Below are positions 1 through 12,900 of a stretch of DNA of 64,000 nt, one piece after another. Under the pieces are notes generated by a model. It did no database searches. It worked only from the letters and a program-made list of their open reading frames with translations, and had not been told where the DNA came from. The DNA is taken from positions 5,693,501 through 5,757,500 of the forward strand of contig OZ025207.1 in the NCBI GenBank assembly GCA_964019055.1, given 5' to 3'. Source of the stretch: Anthopleura xanthogrammica (lineage: Eukaryota > Cnidaria > Anthozoa > Actiniaria > Actiniidae). The position numbers and the translations under genes are program-made. The stretch's first letter is position 1. Every line of letters begins with the position of its first letter.

Positions 1-3000
1 TCACCAAAAATGTGCTGTTCGCGCCCAAAATGTGCTTTTAGCAGTGAAAACGTCGTGTTATCGGCAAAAGAAAATTCTCAGCCAAAAAAAAATGTTCAGC
101 CAAAAACACCTTTTTTCACCAAAAATCTCATTTTCTCACCAAAAACTTCATTTTATACGCCAAAACGTCGTGTTTTCAGCCAATACGTTTTTTTCATCAG
201 CATTAATGTCGTGTTTTTGTCAAAAAAGTCATCCCATCAGCAAAAAACCTCATTGTTAGGGTTAAAATGACCTTTTTTCAGCAAAAATGCTTTTTTCTCA
301 GCAAAACCCTCTTTTTCTCACCAAAAATGTGCTGTTCGCGCCCAAAATGTGCTTTTAGCAGTGAAAACGTCGTGTTATCGGCAAAAGAAAATTCTCAGCC
401 ACAAAAAAATGTTCAGCAAAAAACACCTTTTTTCACCAAAAATCTCATTTTCTCACCAAAAACTTCATTTTATCAGCCAAAACGTCGTGTTTTCAGCCAA
501 TACGTTTTTTTCATCAGCAATAATGTCGTGTTTTTGGCAAAAACGTCATCCCATCAGCAAAAAACCTCATTGTTAGGGTTAAAATGACCTTTTTTCAGCA
601 AAAATGCTTTTTTCTCAGCAAAACCCTCTTTTTCTTACCAAACATGTGCTGTTCGCGCCCAAAATGTGCTTTTAGCAGTGAAAACGTCGTGTTATCGGCC
701 AAAGAAAATTCTCAGCCAAAAAAAAATTGATAGCAAAAAAAAACCTTTTGTCACCAAAAATCTCATTTTCTCATTAAAAACTTCATTTTATCAGCCAAGA
801 CGTCGTGTTTTCAGCCAATACGTTTTTTTCATCAGCAATAATGTCGTGTTTTTCGCAAAAAAGTCATCCCATCAGAAAAAACCCTCATTGTTAGGGTTAA
901 AATGACCTTTTTTCAGCAAAAATGCTTTTTTCTCAGCAAAACCCTCTTTTTCTCACCAAAAATGTGCTGTTCCCGCCCAAAATGTGCTTTTAGCAGTGAA
1001 AACGTCGTGTTATCGGCAAAAGAAAATTCTCAGCCAAAAAAAAATATTCAGCCAAAAACACCTTTTTTCACCAAAAATCTCATTTTCTCACCAAAAACTT
1101 CATTTTATACGCCAAAACGTCGTGTTTTCAGCCAATACGTTTTTTTCATCAGCATTAATGTCGTGTTTTTGTCAAAAAAGTCATCCCATCAGCAAAAAAC
1201 CTCATTGTTAGGGTTAAAATGACCTTTTTTCAGCAAAAATGCTTTTTTCTCAGCAAAACCCTCTTTTTCTCACCAAAAATGTGCTGTTCGCGCCCAAAAT
1301 GTGCTTTTAGCAGTGAAAACGTCGTGTTATCGGCCAAAAAAAATTATCAGCCAAAAAAAAATGTTCAGCAAAAAAACACCTTTTTTCACCAAAAATCTCA
1401 TTTTCTCACCAAAAACTTCATCTTATCAGCCAAAACGTCGTGTTTTTAGCAAATACGTTTTTTTCATCAGCAATAATGTCGTGTTTTTGGCAAAAAAGTC
1501 ATCCCATCAGCAAAAAACCTCATTGTTAGGGTTAAAATGACCTTTTTTCAGCAAAAATGCTTTTTTCTCAGCAAAACCCTCTTTTTCTTACCAAACATGT
1601 GCTGTTCGCGCCCAAAATGTGCTTTTAGCAGTGAAAACGTCGTGTTATCGGCCAAAGAAAATTCTCAGCCAAAAAAAAATTGATAGCAAAAAAAAACCTT
1701 TTGTCACCAAAAATCTCATTTTCTCATTAAAAACTTCATTTTATCAGCCAAGACGTCGTGTTTTCAGCCAATACGTTTTTTTCATCAGCAATAATGTCGT
1801 GTTTTTCGCAAAAAAGTCATCCCATCAGCAAAAACCCTCATTGTTAGGGTTAAAATGACCTTTTTTCAGCAAAAATGCTTTTTTCTCAGCAAAACCCTCT
1901 TTTTCTCACCAAAAATGTGCTGTTCCCGCCCAAAATGTGCTTTTAGCAGTGAAAACGTCGTGTTATCGGCAAAAGAAAATTCTCAGCCAAAAAAAAATAT
2001 TCAGCCAAAAACACCTTTTTTCACCAAAAATCTCATTTTCTCACCAAAAACTTCATTTTATACGCCAAAACGTCGTGTTTTCAGCCAATACGTTTTTTTC
2101 ATCAGCATTAATGTCGTGTTTTTGTCAAAAAAGTCATCCCATCAGCAAAAAACCTCATTGTTAGGGTTAAAATGACCTTTTTTCAGCAAAAATGCTTTTT
2201 TCTCAGCAAAACCCTCTTTTTCTCACCAAAAATGTGCTGTTCGCGCCCAAAATGTGCTTTTAGCAGTGAAAACGTCGTGTTATCGGCCAAAAAAAATTAT
2301 CAGCCAAAAAAAAATGTTCAGCAAAAAAACACCTTTTTTCACCAAAAATCTCATTTTCTCACCAAAAACTTCATCTTATCAGCCAAAACGTCGTGTTTTT
2401 AGCAAATACGTTTTTTTCATCAGCAATAATGTCGTGTTTTTGGCAAAAAAGTCATCCCATCAGCAAAAAACCTCATTGTTACGGTTAAAATGACCTTTTT
2501 TCAGCAAAAATGCTTTTTTCTCAGCAAAACCCTCTTTTTCTCACCAAAAATGTGCTGTTCGCGCCCAAAATGTGCTTTTAGCAGTGAAAACGTCGTGTTA
2601 TCGGCAAAAGAAAATTCTCAGCCAAAAAAAAATGTTCAGCAAAAAAACACCTTTTTTCACCAAAAATCTCATTTTCTCACCAAAAACTTCATCTTATCAG
2701 CCAAAACGTCGTGTTTTTAGCCAATACGTTTTTTTCATCAGCAATAATGTCGTGTTTTTGGCAAAAAAGTCATCCCATCAGCAAAAAACCTCATTGTTAC
2801 GGTTAAAATGACCTTTTTTCAGCAAAAATGCTTTTTTCTCAGGAAAACCCTCTTTTTCTCACCAAAAATGTGCTGTTCGCGCCCAAAATGTGCTTTTAGC
2901 AGTGAAAACGTCGTGTTATCGGCAAAAGAAAATTCTCAGCCACAAAAAAATGTTCAGCAAAAAACACCTTTTTTCACCAAAAATCTCATTTTCTCACCAA

Positions 3001-6000
3001 AAACTTCATTTTATCAGCCAAAACGTCGTGTTTTCAGCCAATACGTTTTTTTCATCAGCAATAATGTCGTGTTTTTGGCAAAAACGTCATCCCATCAGCA
3101 AAAAACCTCATTGTTAGGGTTAAAATGACCTTTTTTCAGCAAAAATGCTTTTTTCTCAGCAAAACCCTCTTTTTCTTACCAAACATGTGCTGTTCGCGCC
3201 CAAAATGTGCTTTTAGCAGTGAAAACGTCGTGTTATCGGCCAAAGAAAATTCTCAGCCAAAAAAAAATTGATAGCAAAAAAAAACCTTTTGTCACCAAAA
3301 ATCTCATTTTCTCATTAAAAACTTCATTTTATCAGCCAAGACGTCGTGTTTTCAGCCAATACGTTTTTTTCATCAGCAATAATGTCGTGTTTTTCGCAAA
3401 AAAGTCATCCCATCAGCAAAAACCCTCATTGTTAGGGTTAAAATGACCTTTTTTCAGCAAAAATGCTTTTTTCTCAGCAAAACCCTCTTTTTCTCACCAA
3501 AAATGTGCTGTTCGCGCCCAAAATGTGCTTTTAGCAGTGAAAACGTCGTGTTATCGGCAAAAGAAAATTCTCAGCCAAAAAAAAATATTGAGCCAAAAAC
3601 ACCTTTTTTCACCAAAAATCTCATTTTCTCACCAAAAACTTCATTTTATACGCCAAAACGTCGTGTTTTCAACCAATACGTTTTTTTCATCAGCATTAAT
3701 GTCGTGTTTTTGTCAAAAAAGTCATCCCATCAGCAAAAAACCTCATTGTTAGGGTTAAAATGACCTTTTTTCAGCAAAAATGCTTTTTTCTCAGCAAAAC
3801 CCTCTTTTTCTCACCAAAAATGTGCTGTTCGCGCCCAAAATGTGCTTTTAGCAGTGAAAACGTCGTGTTATCGGCCAAAGAAAATTCTCAGCCAAAAAAA
3901 AATGTTCAGCAAAAAAACACCTTTTTTCACCAAAAATCTCATTTTCTCACCAAAAACTTCATCTTATCAGCCAAAACGTCGTGTTTTTAGCAAATACGTT
4001 TTTTTCATCAGCAATAATGTCGTGTTTTTGGCAAAAAAGTCATCCCATCAGCAAAAAACCTCATTGTTAGGGTTAAAATGACCTTTTTTCAGCAAAAATG
4101 CTTTTTTCTCAGCAAAACCCTCTTTTTCTCACCAAAAATGTGCTGTTCGCGCCCAAAATGTGCTTTTAGCAGTGAAAACGTCGTGTTATCGGCCAAAGAA
4201 AATTCTCAGCCAAAAAAAAATGTTCAGCAAAAAAACACCTTTTTTCACCAAAAATCTCATTTTCTCACCAAAAACTTCATCTTATCAGCCAAAACGTCGT
4301 GTTTTTAGCCAATACGTTTTTTTCATCAGCATTAATGTCGTGTTTGTGTCAAAAAAGTCATCCCATCAGCAAAAAACCTCATTGTTAGGGTTAAAATGAC
4401 CTTTTTTCAGCAAAAATGCTTTTTTCTCAGCAAAACCCTCTTTTTCTCACCAAAAATGTGCTGTTCGCGCCCAAAATGTGCTTTTAGCAGTGAAAACGTC
4501 GTGTTATCGGCCAAAGAAAATTCTCAGCCAAAAAAAAATGTTCAGCAAAAAAACACCTTTTTTCACCAAAAATCTCATTTTCTCCCCAAAAACTTCATCT
4601 TATCAGCCAAAACGTCGTGTTTTTAGCCAATACGTTTTTTTCATCAGCAATAATGTCGTGTTTTTGTCAAAAAAGTCATCCCATCAGCAAAAAACCTCAT
4701 TGTTAGGGTTAAAATGACCTTTTTTCACCAAAAATGCTTTTTTCTCAGCAAAACCCTCTTTTTCTCACCAAAAATGTGCTGTTCGCGCCCAAAATGTGCT
4801 TTTAGTAGTGAAAACGTCGTGTTATCGGCCAAAGAAAATTCTCAGCCAAAAAAAAAATGTTCAGCAAAAAAACACCTTTTTTCACCAAAAATCTCATTTT
4901 CTCACCAAAAACTTCATTTTATCAGCCAAAACGTCGTGTTTTCAGCCAATACGTCTTTTTCATCAGCAATAATGTCGTGTTTTTGGCAAAAACGTCATCC
5001 CATCAGCAAAAAACCTCATTGTTAGGGTTAAAATGACCTTTTTTCAGCAAAAATGCTTTTTTCTCAGCAAAACCCTCTTTTTCTTACCAAACATGTGCTG
5101 TTGGCGCCCAAAATGTGCTTTTAGCAGTGAAAACGTCGTGTTATCGGCCAAAGAAAATTCTCAGCCAAAAAAAAATTGATAGCAAAAAAAAACCTTTTGT
5201 CACCAAAAATCTCATTTTCTCATTAAAAACTTCATTTTATCAGCCAAGACGTCGTGTTTTCAGCCAATACGTTTTTTTCATCTGCAATAATGTCGTGTTT
5301 TTCGCAAAAAAAGTCATCCCATCAGCAAAAACCCTCATTGTTAGGGTTAAAATGACCTTTTTTCAGCAAAAATGCTTTTTTCTCAGCAAAACCCTCTTTT
5401 TCTCACCAAAAATGTGCTGTTCGCGCCCAAAATGTGCTTTTAGCAGTGAAAACGTCGTGTTATCGGCAAAAGAAAATTCTCAGCCACAAAAAAATGTTCA
5501 GCAAAAAACACCTTTTTTCACCAAAAATCTCATTTTCTCACCAAAAACTTCATTTTATCAGCCAAAACGTCGTGTTTTCAGCCAATACGTTTTTTTCATC
5601 AGCAATAATGTCGTGTTTTTGGCAAAAACGTCATCCCATCAGCAAAAAACCTCATTGTTAGGGTTAAAATGACCTTTTTTCAGCAAAAATGCTTTTTTCT
5701 CAGCAAAACCCTCTTTTTCTTACCAAACATGTGCTGTTCGCGCCCAAAATGTGCTTTTAGCAGTGAAAACGTCGTGTTATCGGCCAAAGAAAATTCTCAG
5801 CCAAAAAAAAATTGATAGCAAAAAAAAACCTTTTGTCACCAAAAATCTCATTTTCTCATTAAAAACTTCATTTTATCAGCCAAGACGTCGTGTTTTCAGC
5901 CAATACGTTTTTTTCATCAGCAATAATGTCGTGTTTTTCGCAAAAAAGTCATCCCATCAGCAAAAACCCTCATTGTTAGGGTTAAAATGACCTTTTTTCA

Positions 6001-9000
6001 GCAAAAATGCTTTTTTCTCAGCAAAACCCTCTTTTTCTCACCAAAAATGTGCTGTTCGCGCCCAAAATGTGCTTTTAGCAGTGAAAACGTCGTGTTATCG
6101 GCAAAAGAAAATTCTCAGCCAAAAAAAAATGTTCAGCCAAAAACACCTTTTTTCACCAAAAATCTCATTTTCTCACCAAAAACTTCATTTTATACGCCAA
6201 AACGTCGTGTTTTCAGCCAATACGTTTTTTTCATCAGCAATAATGTCGTGTTTTTGGCAAAAAAGTCATCCCATCAGCAAAAAACCTCATTGTTAGGGTT
6301 AAAATGACCTTTTTTCAGCAAAAATGCTTTTTTCTCAGCAAAACCCTCTTTTTCTCACCAAAAATGTGCTGTTCGCGCCCAAAATGTGCTTTTAGCAGTG
6401 AAAACGTCGTGTTATCGGCCAAAGAAAATTCTCAGCCAAAAAAAAATGTTCAGCAAAAAAACACCTTTTTTCACCAAAAATCTCATTTTCTCACCAAAAA
6501 CTTCATCTTATCAGCCAAAACGTCGTGTTTTTAGCAAATACGTTTTTTTCATCAGCAATAATGTCGTGTTTTTGGCAAAAAAGTCATCCCATCAGCAAAA
6601 AACCTCATTGTTAGGGTTAAAATGACCTTTTTTCAGCAAAAATGCTTTTATCTCAGCAAAACCCTCTTTTTCTCACCAAAAATGTGCTGTTCGCGCCCAA
6701 AATGTGCTTTTAGTAGTGAAAACGTCGTGTTATCGGCCAAAGAAAATTCTCAGCCAAAAAAAAATGTTCAGCAAAAAAACACCTTTTTTCACCAAAAATC
6801 TCATTTTCTCACCAAAAACTTCATCTTATCAGCCAAAACGTCGTGTTTTTAGCCAATACGTTTTTTTCATCAGCAATAATGTCGTGTTTTTGGCAAAAAA
6901 GTCATCCCATCAGCAAAAAACCTCATTGTTAGAGTTAAAATGACCTTTTTTCAGCAAAAATGCTTTTTTCTCAGCAAAACCCTCTTTTTCTCACCAAAAA
7001 TGTGCTGTTCGCGCCCAAAATGTGCTTTTAGTAGTGAAAACGTCGTGTTATCGGCCAAAGAAAATTCTCAGCCAAAAAAAAATGTTCAGCAAAAAACACC
7101 TTTTTTCACCAAAAATCTCATTTTCTCACCAAAAACTTCATTTTATCAGCCAAAACGTCGTGTTTTCAGCCAATACGTTTTTTTCATCAGCAATAATGTC
7201 GTGTTTTTGGCAAAAAAGTCATCCCATCAGCAAAAAACCTCATTGTTAGGGTTAAAATGACCTTTTTTCAGCAAAAATGCTTTTTTCTCAGCAAAACCCT
7301 CTTTTTCTCACCAAAAATGTGCAGTTCGCGCCCAAAATGTGCTTTTAGCAGTGAAAACATCGTGTTATCGGCAAAAGAAAATTCTCAGCCAAAAAAAAAT
7401 GTTTAGCAAAAAAACATTTTTTTCACCAAAAATCTCATTTTCTCACCAAAAACTTCATTTTGTCAGCCAAAACGTGGTGTTTTTAGCCAATACGTTTTTT
7501 TCATCAGCAATAATGTCGTGTTTTTGGCAAAAAAGTCATCCCATAAGCAAAAAACCTCATTGTTAAGGTTAAAATGACCTTTTTTCAGCAAAAGTGCTTT
7601 TTTCTCAGCAAAACCCTCTTTTTCTCACCAAAAATGTGCTGTTCGCGCCCAATATGTGCTTTTAGCAGTGAAAACGTCGTGTTATCGGCAAAAGAAAATT
7701 CTCAGCCAAAAAAAAATGTTCAGCAAAAAAACACCTTTTTTCACCAAAAATCTCATTTTCTCACCAAAAACTTCATTTTATCAGCCAAAACGTCGTGTTT
7801 TCAGCCAATACGTTTTTTTCATCAGCAATAATGTCGTGTTTTTGGCAAAAAAAGTCATCCCATCAGCAAAAAACCTCATTGTTAGGGTTAAAATGACCTT
7901 TTTTCAGCAAAAATTCTTTTTTCTCAGCAAAACCCTCTTTTTCTCACCAAAAATGTGCTGTTCGCGCCCAAAATGTGCTTTTAGCAGTGAAAACGTCGTG
8001 TTATCGGCCAAAGAAAATTCTCAGCCAAAAAAAAATGTTCAGCAAAAAACACCTTTTTTCACCAAAAATCTCATTTTCTCACCAAAAACTTCATTTTATC
8101 AGCCAAAACGTCGTGTTTTCAGCCAATACGTTTTTTTCAACAGCAATAATGTCGTGTTTTTGGCAAAAAAGTCATCCCATCAGCAAAAAACCTCATTGTT
8201 AGGGTTAAAATGACCTTTTTTCAGCAAAAATGCTTTTTTCTCAGCAAAACCCTCTTTTTCTTACCAAAAATGTGCTGTTCGCGCCAAAAATGTGCTTTTA
8301 GCAGTGAAAACGTCGTGTTATCGGCCAAAGAAAATTCTCAGCCAAAAAAAAATGTTCAGCAAAAAACACCTTTTTTCACCAAAAATCTCATTTTCTCACC
8401 AAAAACTTCATTTTATCAGCCAAAACGTCGTGTTTTCAGCCAATACGTTTTTTTCATCAGCAATAATGTCGTGTTTTTGGCAAAAAAGTCATCCCATCAG
8501 CAAAAAACCTCATTGTTAGGGTTAAAATGACCTTTTTTCAGCAAAAATGCTTTTTTCTCAGCAAAACCCTCTTTTTCTTACCAAAAATGTGCTGTTCGCG
8601 CCAAAAATGTGCTTTTAGCAGTGAAAACGTCGTGTTATCGGCCAAAGAAAATTCTCAGCCAAAAAAAAATGTTCAGCCAAAAACACCTTTTTTCACCAAA
8701 AATCTCATTTTCTCACCAAAAACTTCATTTTATCAGCCAAAACGTCGTGTTTTCAGCCAATACGTTTTTTTCATCAGCAATAATGTCGTGTTTTTGGCAA
8801 AAAAGTAATCCCATCAGCAAAAAACCTCATTGTTAGGGTTAAAATGACCTTTTTTCAGCGAAAATGCTTTTTTCTCAGCAAAACCCTCTTTTTCTCACCA
8901 AAAATGTGCTGTTCGCGCCCAAAATGTGCTTTTAGCAGTGAAAACGTCGTGTTATCGGCAAAAGAAAACTCTCAGCCAAAAAAAAATGTTCAGCAAAAAA

Positions 9001-9796
9001 CACCTTTTTTCACCAAAAATCTCATTTTCTCACCAAAAACTTCATTTTATCAGCCAAAACGTCGTGTTTTCAGCCAATACGTTTTTTTCATCAGCAATAA
9101 TGTCGTGTTTTTGGCGAAAAAGTCATCCCATCAGCAAAAACCCTCATTGTTAGGGTTAAAATGACCTTTTTTCAGCAAAAATGCTTATTTCTCAGCAAAA
9201 CCCTCTTTTTCTCACCAAAAATGTGCTGTTCGCGCCCAAAATGTGCTTTTAGCAGTGAAAACGTCGTGTTATCGGCAAAAGAAAATTCTCAGCCAAAAAA
9301 AAATTGTTAGCAAAAAAAAACCTTTTGTCACCAAAAATCTCATTTTCTCAATAAAAACTTCATTTTATCAGCCAAGACGTCGTGTTTTCAGCCAATACGT
9401 TTTTTTCATCAGCAATAATGTCGTGTTTTTGGCAAAAAAGTCATCCCATCAGCAAAAAACCTCATTGTTAGGGTTAAAATGTACTTTTTTTCAGCAAAAA
9501 TGCTTTTTTCTCAGCAAAACCCTCTTTTTCTCACCAAAAATGTGCTGTTCGCGCCCAAAATGTGCTTTTAGCAGTGAAAACGTCGTGTTATCGGAAAAAG
9601 AAAATTCTCAGCCAAAAAAAAATGTTCAGCAAAAAACACCTTTTTTCACCAAAAATCTCATTTTCTCACCAAAAACTTCATTTTATCGGCCAAAACGTCG
9701 TGTTTTCAGCCAATACGTTTTTTTCATCAGCAATAATGTCGTGTTTTTGGCAAAAAAGTCATCCCATCAGCAAAAAACCTCATTGTTAGGGTTAAA

Positions 9797-9957
9797 ATGA
9801 CCTTTTTTCAGCAAAAATGCTTATTTCTCAGCAAAACCCTCTTTTTCTCGCCAAAAATGTGCTGTTCCCGCCCAAAATGTTCTTTTAGCAGTGAAAATGT
9901 CGTGTTTTTGGCAAAAAAGTCATCCCATCAGTAAAAAACCTCATTGTTAGGGTTAAA
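9797..9957 (+). repeat. Truncated satellite monomer (161 bp)
   Basis: The distance between successive monomer starts falls to 161 bp. The text runs from the GCAGTGAAAA unit straight into GTCGTGTTTTTGGC, skipping about 156 bp. The two joined subunits share a short GTCGTGTT word, so the deletion looks like recombination between related 20-bp subunits within a monomer. Confidence 0.85.
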
Positions 9958-12900
9958 ATGACCTTTTTTCAGCAAAAATGCTTTTTTCTCAGCAAAACCC
10001 TCTTTTTCTCACCAAAAATGTGCTGTTCGCGCCCAAAATGTGCTTTTAGCAGTGAAAACGTCGTGTTATCGCCAAAAGAAAATTCTCAGCCAAAAAAAAA
10101 TAATCAGCAAAAAAATCCTTTTTTCACCAAAAATCTCATTTTCTCTCCAAAAACTTCATTTTATACGCCAAAACGTCGTGTTTTCAGCCAATACGTTTTT
10201 TTCATCAGCAATAATGTCGTGTTTTTGGCAAAAAAGTCATCCCATCAGCAAAAAACCTCATTGTTAGGGTTAAAATGACCTTTTTTCAGCAAAAATTCTT
10301 TTTTCTCAGCAAAACCCTCTTTTTCTCGCCAAAAATGTGCTGTTCCCGCCCAAAATGTTCTTTTAGCAGTGAAAACGTCGTGTTATCGGCCAAAGAAAAT
10401 TCTCAGCCAAAAAAAAATAATCAGCAAAAAAACACCTTTTTTCACCAAAAATCTCATTTTCTCACCAAAAACTTCATTTTATCAGCCAAAACGTCGTGTT
10501 TTCAGCCAATACGTTTTTTTCAACAGCAATAATGTCGTGTTTTTGGCAAAAAAAGTCATCCCATCAGCAAAAACCCTCATTGTTAGGGTTAAAATGACCT
10601 TTTTTCAGCAAAAATTCTTTTTTCTCAGCAAAACCCTCTTTTTCTCACCAAAAATGTGCTCTTCGCGCCCAAAATGTGCTTTTAGCAGTGAAACGTCGTG
10701 TTATCGGCAAAAGAAAATTCTCAGCCAAAAAAAAATAATCAGCAAAAAAATCCTTTTTTCACCAAAAATCTCATTTTCTCACCAAAAACTTCATTTTATC
10801 AGCCAAAACGTCGTGTTTTCAGCCAATACGTTTTTTTCATCAGCAATAATGTCGTGTTTTTGGTAAAAAAGTCATCCCATCAGCAAAAAACCTCATTGTT
10901 AGGGTTAAAATGACCTTTTTTCAGCAAAAATGCTTTTTTCTCAGCAAAACCCTCTTTTTCTCACCAAAAATGTGCTGTTCGCGCCCAAAATGTGCTTTTA
11001 GCAGTGAAACGTCGTGTTATCGGCAAAAGAAAATTCTCAGCCAAAAAAAAATAATCAGCAAAAAAATCCTTTTTTCACCAAAAATCTCATTTTCTCACCA
11101 AAAACTTCATTTTATCAGCCAAAACGTCGTGTTTTCAGCCAATACGTTTTTTTCATCAGCAATAATGTCGTGTTTTTCGCAAAAAAGTCATCCCATCAGC
11201 AAAAAACCTCATTGTTAGGGTTAAAATGACCTTTTTTCAGCAAAAATGCTTTTTTCTCAGCAAAACCCTCTTTTTCTCACCAAAAATTTGCTGTTCGCGC
11301 CCAAAATGTGCTTTTAGCAGTGAAACGTCGTGTTATCGGCAAAAGAAAATTCTCAGCCAAAAAAAAATAATCAGCAAAAAAATCCTTTTTTCACCAAAAA
11401 TCTCATTTTCTCACCAAAAACTTCATTTTATCAGCCAAAACGTCGTGTTTTCAGCCAATACGTTTTTTTCTTGAGCAATAATGTCGTGTTTTTGGCAAAA
11501 AAGTCATCCCATCAGCAAAAAACCTCATTGTTAGGATTAAAATGACCTTTTTTCAGCAAAAATGCTTTTTTCTCAGCAAAACTCTCTTTTTCTCGCCAAA
11601 AATGTGCTGTTCGCGCCCAAAATGTTCTTTTAGCAGTGAAAACGTCGTGTTATCGGCCAAAGAAAATTCTCAACCAAAAAAAAATTGTCAGCAAAAAACA
11701 CCTTTTTTCACCAAAAATCTCATTTTCTCACCAAAAACTTCATTTTATCAGCCAAAACGTCGTGTTTTCAGCCAATACGTTTTTTTCTTGAGCAATAATG
11801 TCGTGTTTTTGGCAAAAAAGTCATCCCATCAGCAAAAAACCTCATTGTTAGGATTAAAATGACCTTTTTTCAGCAAAAATGCTTTTTTCTCAGCAAAACC
11901 CTCTTTTTCTCACCAAAAATGTGCTGTTCGCGCCAAAAATGTGCTTTTAGCAGTGAAAACGTCGTGCTATCGGCAAAAGAAAATTCTCAGCCAAAAAAAA
12001 TAATCAGCAAAAAACACCTTTTTCAACCAAAAATCTCATTTTCTCACCAAAAACTTCATTTTATCAGCCAAAACGTCGTGTTTTCGGCCAATACGTTTTT
12101 TTTATCAGCATTAATGTCGTGTTTTTGGCAATAAAGTCATCCCATCAGCAAAAAACCTCATTGTTAGGGTTAAATGACCTTTTTTCAGCAAAAATCCTTT
12201 TTTCTCAGCAAAACCCTCTTTTTCTCACCAAAAATGTGCTGTTCGCGCCCAAAATGTGCTTTTAGCAGTTTAAACGTCGTGTTATCGGCAAAAGAAAATT
12301 CTCAGCCCCAAAAAAATGTTCAGCAAAAAACAACTTTTTTCACCAAAAATCTCATTTTCTCACCAAAAACTTCATTTTATCAGCCAAAACCTCGTGTTTT
12401 CAGCCAATACGTTTTTTTCATCAGCAGTAATGTTGTGTTTTGGGCAAAAAAGTCATCCCATCAGCAAAAAACCTCATTGTTAGGGTTAAAATGACCTTTT
12501 TTCAGCCAAAATCCTTTTTTCTCAGCAAAACCCTCTTTTTCTCACCAAAAATGTGCTGTTCGCGCCCAAAATGTGCTTTTAGCAGTGAAAACGTCGTGTT
12601 ATCGGCAAAAGAAAATTCTCAGCCAAAAAAAAATTGTCAACCAAAAACACCTTTTTTCACCAAAAATCTCATTTTCTCACCAAAAACTTCATTTTATCAG
12701 CCAAAACGTCGTGTTTTCAGCCAATACGTTTTTTTCATCAGCAATAATGTCGTGTTTTTGGCAAAAAAGTCATCCCATCAGCAAAAAACTTCATTGTTAG
12801 GGTTAAAATGACCTTTTTTCAGCAAAAATGCTTTTTTCTCAGCAAAACCCTCTTTTTCGCACCAAAAATGTGCTGTTCGCGCCCAAAATGTGCTTTTAGC

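Noticed and set aside
250..280. True telomere or interstitial telomere tract
   Set aside because: There is only one and a half TTAGGG units per 317 bp and never a run of repeats.
1270..1300. CENP-B box or E2F site at the GTTCGCGCCCAAAA landmark
   Set aside because: It does not fit the CENP-B box pattern, and relative to the E2F consensus it has an extra C or lacks a T. Not enough to call.
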